A DNA stretch of 64,000 nucleotides from Pascua guehoae (Eukaryota > Basidiomycota > Tremellomycetes > Trichosporonales > Trichosporonaceae), in assembly GCA_001600415.1 (NCBI GenBank), contig BCJX01000001.1, forward strand, positions 1,011,635-1,075,634, given 5' to 3'. Position numbers and translations under genes: made by a program. Positions 60,392-64,000 of this stretch are shown in pieces (within the stretch, counting starts at the first letter, position 1; every line of letters begins with the position of its first letter). The notes under the pieces were generated by a model that saw only the letters and a list, made by a program, of their open reading frames with translations, was not told the DNA's origin and did no database searches.

Positions 60392-61712
60392 AATCGATCG
60401 CTTTCGGTTTAGGAGGCGTACACGCATACACGCAAACCCCCGATCGCATCATCTGCTGGCCGAGATGGACACCACATCGCCTCGTCGCCTCGTCGCCCAG
60501 CCGACACCTAGCACGGATGGACCATGGACATTTGCCAGCCTGGCTGTTTGTATAATTTGGATAGGCATCCCACATCATGGCCTATATAATGGCACACATG
60601 CACTTTTTTCAGCATCAGTAACATGCAGACGTAGTGTTGAAATAGTCCTGGCATTCAGCCGCCGCGCCCCGCGCTCCAGCCAGGTTCGTGAAGCGAAACT
60701 GCTGAATCTGCCCTTGTGACGGTATTTGCGACACCTTCGGTGCTTATGGTTAGCGGGGATTCATGATGTTGCTGCGGTTGTTCCTTTCGACCAGTTCACA
60801 GAAGGCTGAGCTCAGCTGAGCCTGCTGAGAAACGTATTCGTAGTGTACGACCATGCTCACCGCCCAACCTTCCAAAGTGCCACAGTCGTCAGAGCATTGT
60901 AGATTGGCAACGAAGTGGCAGGCACCACTTGGCGGCTTGGATTCCCTATTGTATAGGGGTTATCCAAGAACAATATGCCACCCTCGCCGATGGCCTCAAG
61001 CTTCCTCCAGCCGACATGACAGGCCAAAGCGCTAGACGCACAGAGTACATGTGAGATGCCTGAGGCTCTATCCATTCCCTCCGTTATACGACGCAGCGGA
61101 CCATACCCTCGTCGGACCCTCCATGTCCTGCTGGCCCCAGTGATATCCATAGACTACCTTTAAAAGATAGGCAGCTTGTAATACAAGCTACACCAGCTAA
61201 TGACCGTGCATAAATATCACTATCCAGCGCTCTGAGGAGTTTGATACAGCACAATACTGCGGTTGCTGCCGATTTCCTACTCGTACAATAAGAAGTACGT
61301 CTGCTGTAGAGTCACAGGAGCTCATGTGGTTACGTGGTTAGAAGTATAGTTACGTGGTTAGAAGTATAGTTACGTAACTCCCATTACCAGCCCCACTGGA
61401 CACGCACTTCAGCGACCATCCATCAACAAATGCGTCCTGGCAGGCGGCTGAGCCAGTGGCCTCTTGAACCGTCCTATCTATCATCCGCAAACCACTACTT
61501 GCATTCGAATCTCTTGTCGGCCCGACATACCCTCCGCGGCCGACCAACTTCTCGCCGACGCTCACCGCTTCTCGCACGGTGACGAATCGCTGTCCGTCAA
61601 GTTCAGCTTTCGGACGTTTCGACTGCCGTACACTCTTCAGCACGCATAATATGCACAGAAGCACTTGTAGACTCTGCCATCCTGGGGCACACACATCAGA
61701 GGGGGGCCAGTG
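60392..61712. other. Intergenic with a 20-bp tandem repeat
   Basis: No gene is supported. A TATATAA motif lies at 60583-60589 but no start follows it. A 20-bp tandem repeat lies at 61331-61376 and a CTCAGCTGAG-like short palindrome near 60.81 kb. Confidence 0.55.
61331..61379. repeat. 20-bp tandem repeat ending in a palindrome
   Basis: Two perfect units of TACGTGGTTAGAAGTATAGT, then a partial copy that ends in AGTTACGTAACT (61368-61379), a perfect 12-bp palindrome. Confidence 0.85.
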
Positions 61713-62971
61713 ATGGTGATTGTGAGCTCTGATTCACTGGTACTGCGCTCGTCAACCGAAGCCGACCCAGAGCCGCCCCCATCGTCTTGCTCTCCGGGAC
61801 TTGGGCACTCAATGCTGGCTGTAAGTAATGCCGACGTCAATGCCCATTCTGACATGATTTGCAGGCGCGCATCGTGATCACCTCCACTTCCAGCGCCCTG
61901 AACGAGGACGGCCGCCACTGGCGGCCGAGGGGGTTCTATGCCACTGACCGCGTGGTCGAAACAAGAACACCGCTTCGACGTGTCGACCTCGGTGATTCTC
62001 GTCCTCCCAAGCTCTCCATACCGTCGTCCCAGTCCTTGCCCGATGGGAGGGTTACCACTTTCCAGCTCATCGAGAGGCTGGGAAGGGGCGCATTGTGGGA
62101 TGTCTACTTGGCCCGCACCGATGAAGCGACAGAAACATTTGTGGTGAAGATTACGGATCTGCTCACGTTTCCCATTCGGCGACAGCGCGCGAGTGACGAA
62201 AGTGGCGAGGACGGCAACCGTGACGAGGACGAAGGACTGGAAGAGGTCATCGAGGATGTGGACGAGGGCCAGCGTCCTGGCTCTGAGCGTAACGGGCATC
62301 GGGATAGGCAGGATGGTCGCGAACCCAACGACTCTGGCGATGGTGAAGGCTCGGATGAAGACGACGACGATGGTGAAGACTTGGACGAAGATGACAACGA
62401 TGAAGACTCGGTTGAAGACCGCGACTCCGACGAAGATGACGACATTTCCGGTGGATACACGCAGCGTCAAGCTCGCTGCGCCATTGCCACCGAGGCATTG
62501 GCTTACACCACAGCCCTCAAAGATCTGCAAGGCAAGGTCGTACCCCCCTTTTATGGTGTATTCGCAGCGACACAACCGCGCCGACGCAAGCAGCTCTGTT
62601 GTATGGTTCTTGGGGATGCTGGGCGCCTTCTCGGCCTGGTCCAAAAGTTTGACAAGGACAACCAGTAGGTTCTATTGCGCACTGCGCGTGCCAACAGTTT
62701 CCCCAGAGCGACCATCGTCGGAATGTATCGCAGCCTCCATACTGCAGGTGTGCTCCACCAAGATATCGAGTGGCGACATATCCGGTGGCGCCAAGATACG
62801 CTCATGCTTATCGACTTCGAACGGTCGCAGTTCAAGTGGGAGGCGCCCACCGATGAGGCGTGGGAGAGGGCTGTGGAAGAAGAGCGTCGCCAGGTGGGCG
62901 TGCTGATTGATGGGATCAACGATTACTGTCAACGGCAGCTCAGGATTATTGGCGAGCTGAGATGGGGATAA
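61713..62971 (+). CDS. Atypical kinase-like protein with long acidic insertion
   Basis: Exons 61713-61820, 61865-62664 and 62698-62971 join in phase to 393 residues (introns 44 and 33 nt). The N-lobe is kinase-like: LGRGALWDVYLAR as glycine loop (108-120), VVKI with Lys131 as the ATP lysine, and IATEALAYTTAL with Glu246 as the candidate alpha-C Glu. An acidic insertion of about 85 residues (Glu/Asp/Gly-rich) splits strand beta3 from alpha-C. The C-lobe has HQDIEWRHI (Asp325 in the catalytic-base position, but His330 where the loop Asn should be) and LIDFERS (DFE at 342-344 in place of DFG). This resembles the divergent kinase-like proteins expanded in basidiomycetes, some of which are inactive. 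Start: the first ATG of exon 1 is in phase 0 with exon 2. Upstream exons cannot be excluded. Confidence 0.75.
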
Positions 62972-64000
62972 CGTCTGCAGCTGAGTTGTACAGTGTATGA
63001 GTGTAGCATGCCAAGCAGTCACATTGTCGTGTGGCTGGCAGTAGCGACCTGCCATACTGTCGCTGCAGCATAGTTTGCGTTCTCTTTGTGTTGTTGTCCC
63101 CCCCAACACTGTTGACCTCAGATCATGCAGTACACCCTCAGAGCGAGTTGCCCGTTACCCACAGCCGACGAGGATGAACAACTGTTGTAGGTCTCTAGGC
63201 TCCAGGCAGGAGTGGTCGCACGTACGTTCGCTCGAGCCGCCGTGCGCTTCTATTTATCTCGCGCCTGCACTGCGATCCATGCATAGCTCTACGGCTTATC
63301 CCAATAGACACTGTGGGCAGCAACACCGGCCTGAGGTCTGTATGTATGGCACTCACCACTCTCGGTGTAACGCGGCCAGGGCAATTCATACCTGGCCTCC
63401 TCGGCTACACATACGTCCCATTCTTTCTCAACAATCAACCATCATGCGAGGTGGGCTCCATCGTAATCTCCCATCCTCTCGCTACCAGTACGCGTCCTGA
63501 TCTATACCCCTGGGCAACCACAGATTCGGAACTTATCCCCACAGACGTAGCTGGTTTCTTAAAAAGAAACCTCGAATTTAATAGGAGTAATTCTATACCT
63601 AGAGTAGTTCTGCTATTTGTTGATACTAGCGGGAGTGTGAAAGTGCAAGGCGAATGAGTGCACCAAATCCGCTGTCGATGCCCATGAGTAATATCATCTA
63701 CGGCACATCGGCAAGTTACTATATCACCTGTCGTCGCAAATGCATTCGTTATCGTGACCCTACTGCAAAGAGAGTAGTGAATGCTGCCGTGGACACTGCT
63801 ATGGTCCCCGACCCTAAGCGTCCATGGCGCACATGGCCCATTCATTTATGTTTGCACACCCCAAGGTCGCATCCCGTCGAATGGGCAGAGGCGCTGTCCC
63901 CGTTTTACGACATGGCGGCGTATTCGTCATCCGCGATTTAAGCCTTACCCACTGTAGTACCATGCCCGCTTCACCGTACGTATTTGTTGACGGCACAGCG
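62972..64000. other. Right end, no supported gene
   Basis: Two consecutive frames of about 95-115 codons (63313-63657 and 63654-63941) have no recognisable domain. Around 63.54-63.64 kb the sequence is much more A/T-rich than the rest of the window (for example TTCTTAAAAAGAAACC and TTTAATAGGAG). A gene continuing beyond the right edge is possible. Confidence 0.45.

Noticed and set aside
58907..60427. 506-codon open frame on the minus strand opposite the secreted protein
   Set aside because: It is the antisense shadow of a codon-biased gene. The sense strand has a signal peptide, ordered Cys modules and a Cpl1-like domain, while the antisense product is a Val/Ala/Arg/Leu-rich string with no domain.
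61637..62644. 335-codon minus-strand frame opposite the kinase-like gene
   Set aside because: Runs of Val/Phe/Ile arise from the complement of the GAT/GAC acidic insert. The plus strand has phase-consistent exons and kinase motifs.

Overview
The window is nuclear DNA of a basidiomycete yeast or filamentous fungus. Tremellomycetes, and within them Trichosporonales-like, is the best guess. The evidence is GC-rich coding DNA, protein genes split by very short GT..AG introns (mostly 33-60 nt, with a CTRAC branch site a few bases before the AG), a protein ending in a Cpl1-type cysteine domain, and an intron-containing tRNA-Ala. No bacterial operon, CRISPR array or intact transposon was seen. Exon models below were built by hand: reading frames were joined at GT..AG pairs and every junction checked for phase.

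Layout. 0-12.7 kb: degenerate repeats and a weak hypothetical gene, a type II membrane GH17 beta-1,3-glucanase (+), a 940-residue low-complexity protein (+), an intron-bearing tRNA-Ala(UGC) (-) and several minisatellites. 12.7-15.5 kb: an eight-exon mitochondrial malic enzyme (-). 15.5-23.3 kb: gene-poor, with one intronless bacterial-looking alpha/beta hydrolase (+) and a decayed coding relic. 23.4-28.9 kb: a 22-exon ABCC-type full ABC transporter (+). 31.6-37.9 kb: two minus-strand genes, a Met/Gln/Gly/Pro-rich protein and a single-pass membrane protein with a long Ser/Pro-rich tail.

39.7-49.5 kb is the compact part: PDX1 (E3-binding protein of pyruvate dehydrogenase, +), YIP1 (-), the beta subunit of mitochondrial processing peptidase (+), a head-to-head overlapping pair (a CxxC/CxxC small protein on - and a Myb-like protein on +), and a small Ser/Thr-rich protein (+). 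52.7-54.6 kb: an allantoate-permease-family MFS transporter (+). 54.6-58.9 kb is gene-poor. 59.0-63.0 kb: a secreted cysteine-repeat protein with a Cpl1-like domain (+) and an atypical kinase-like protein with an acidic insertion (+). The last kilobase holds nothing supported.

Neighbouring genes do not form one pathway. Three products (malic enzyme, PDX1, MPP-beta) act in mitochondrial carbon metabolism or protein import, and three (GH17, ABC transporter, MFS) act at the cell surface. The most unusual things here are the extremely short introns and microexons, the possible dual targeting of malic enzyme, the bacterial-like hydrolase, the overlapping divergent pair at 46.7 kb, the Cpl1-like repeat protein and the degenerate kinase-like protein. 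I saw no wholly new multi-gene system.
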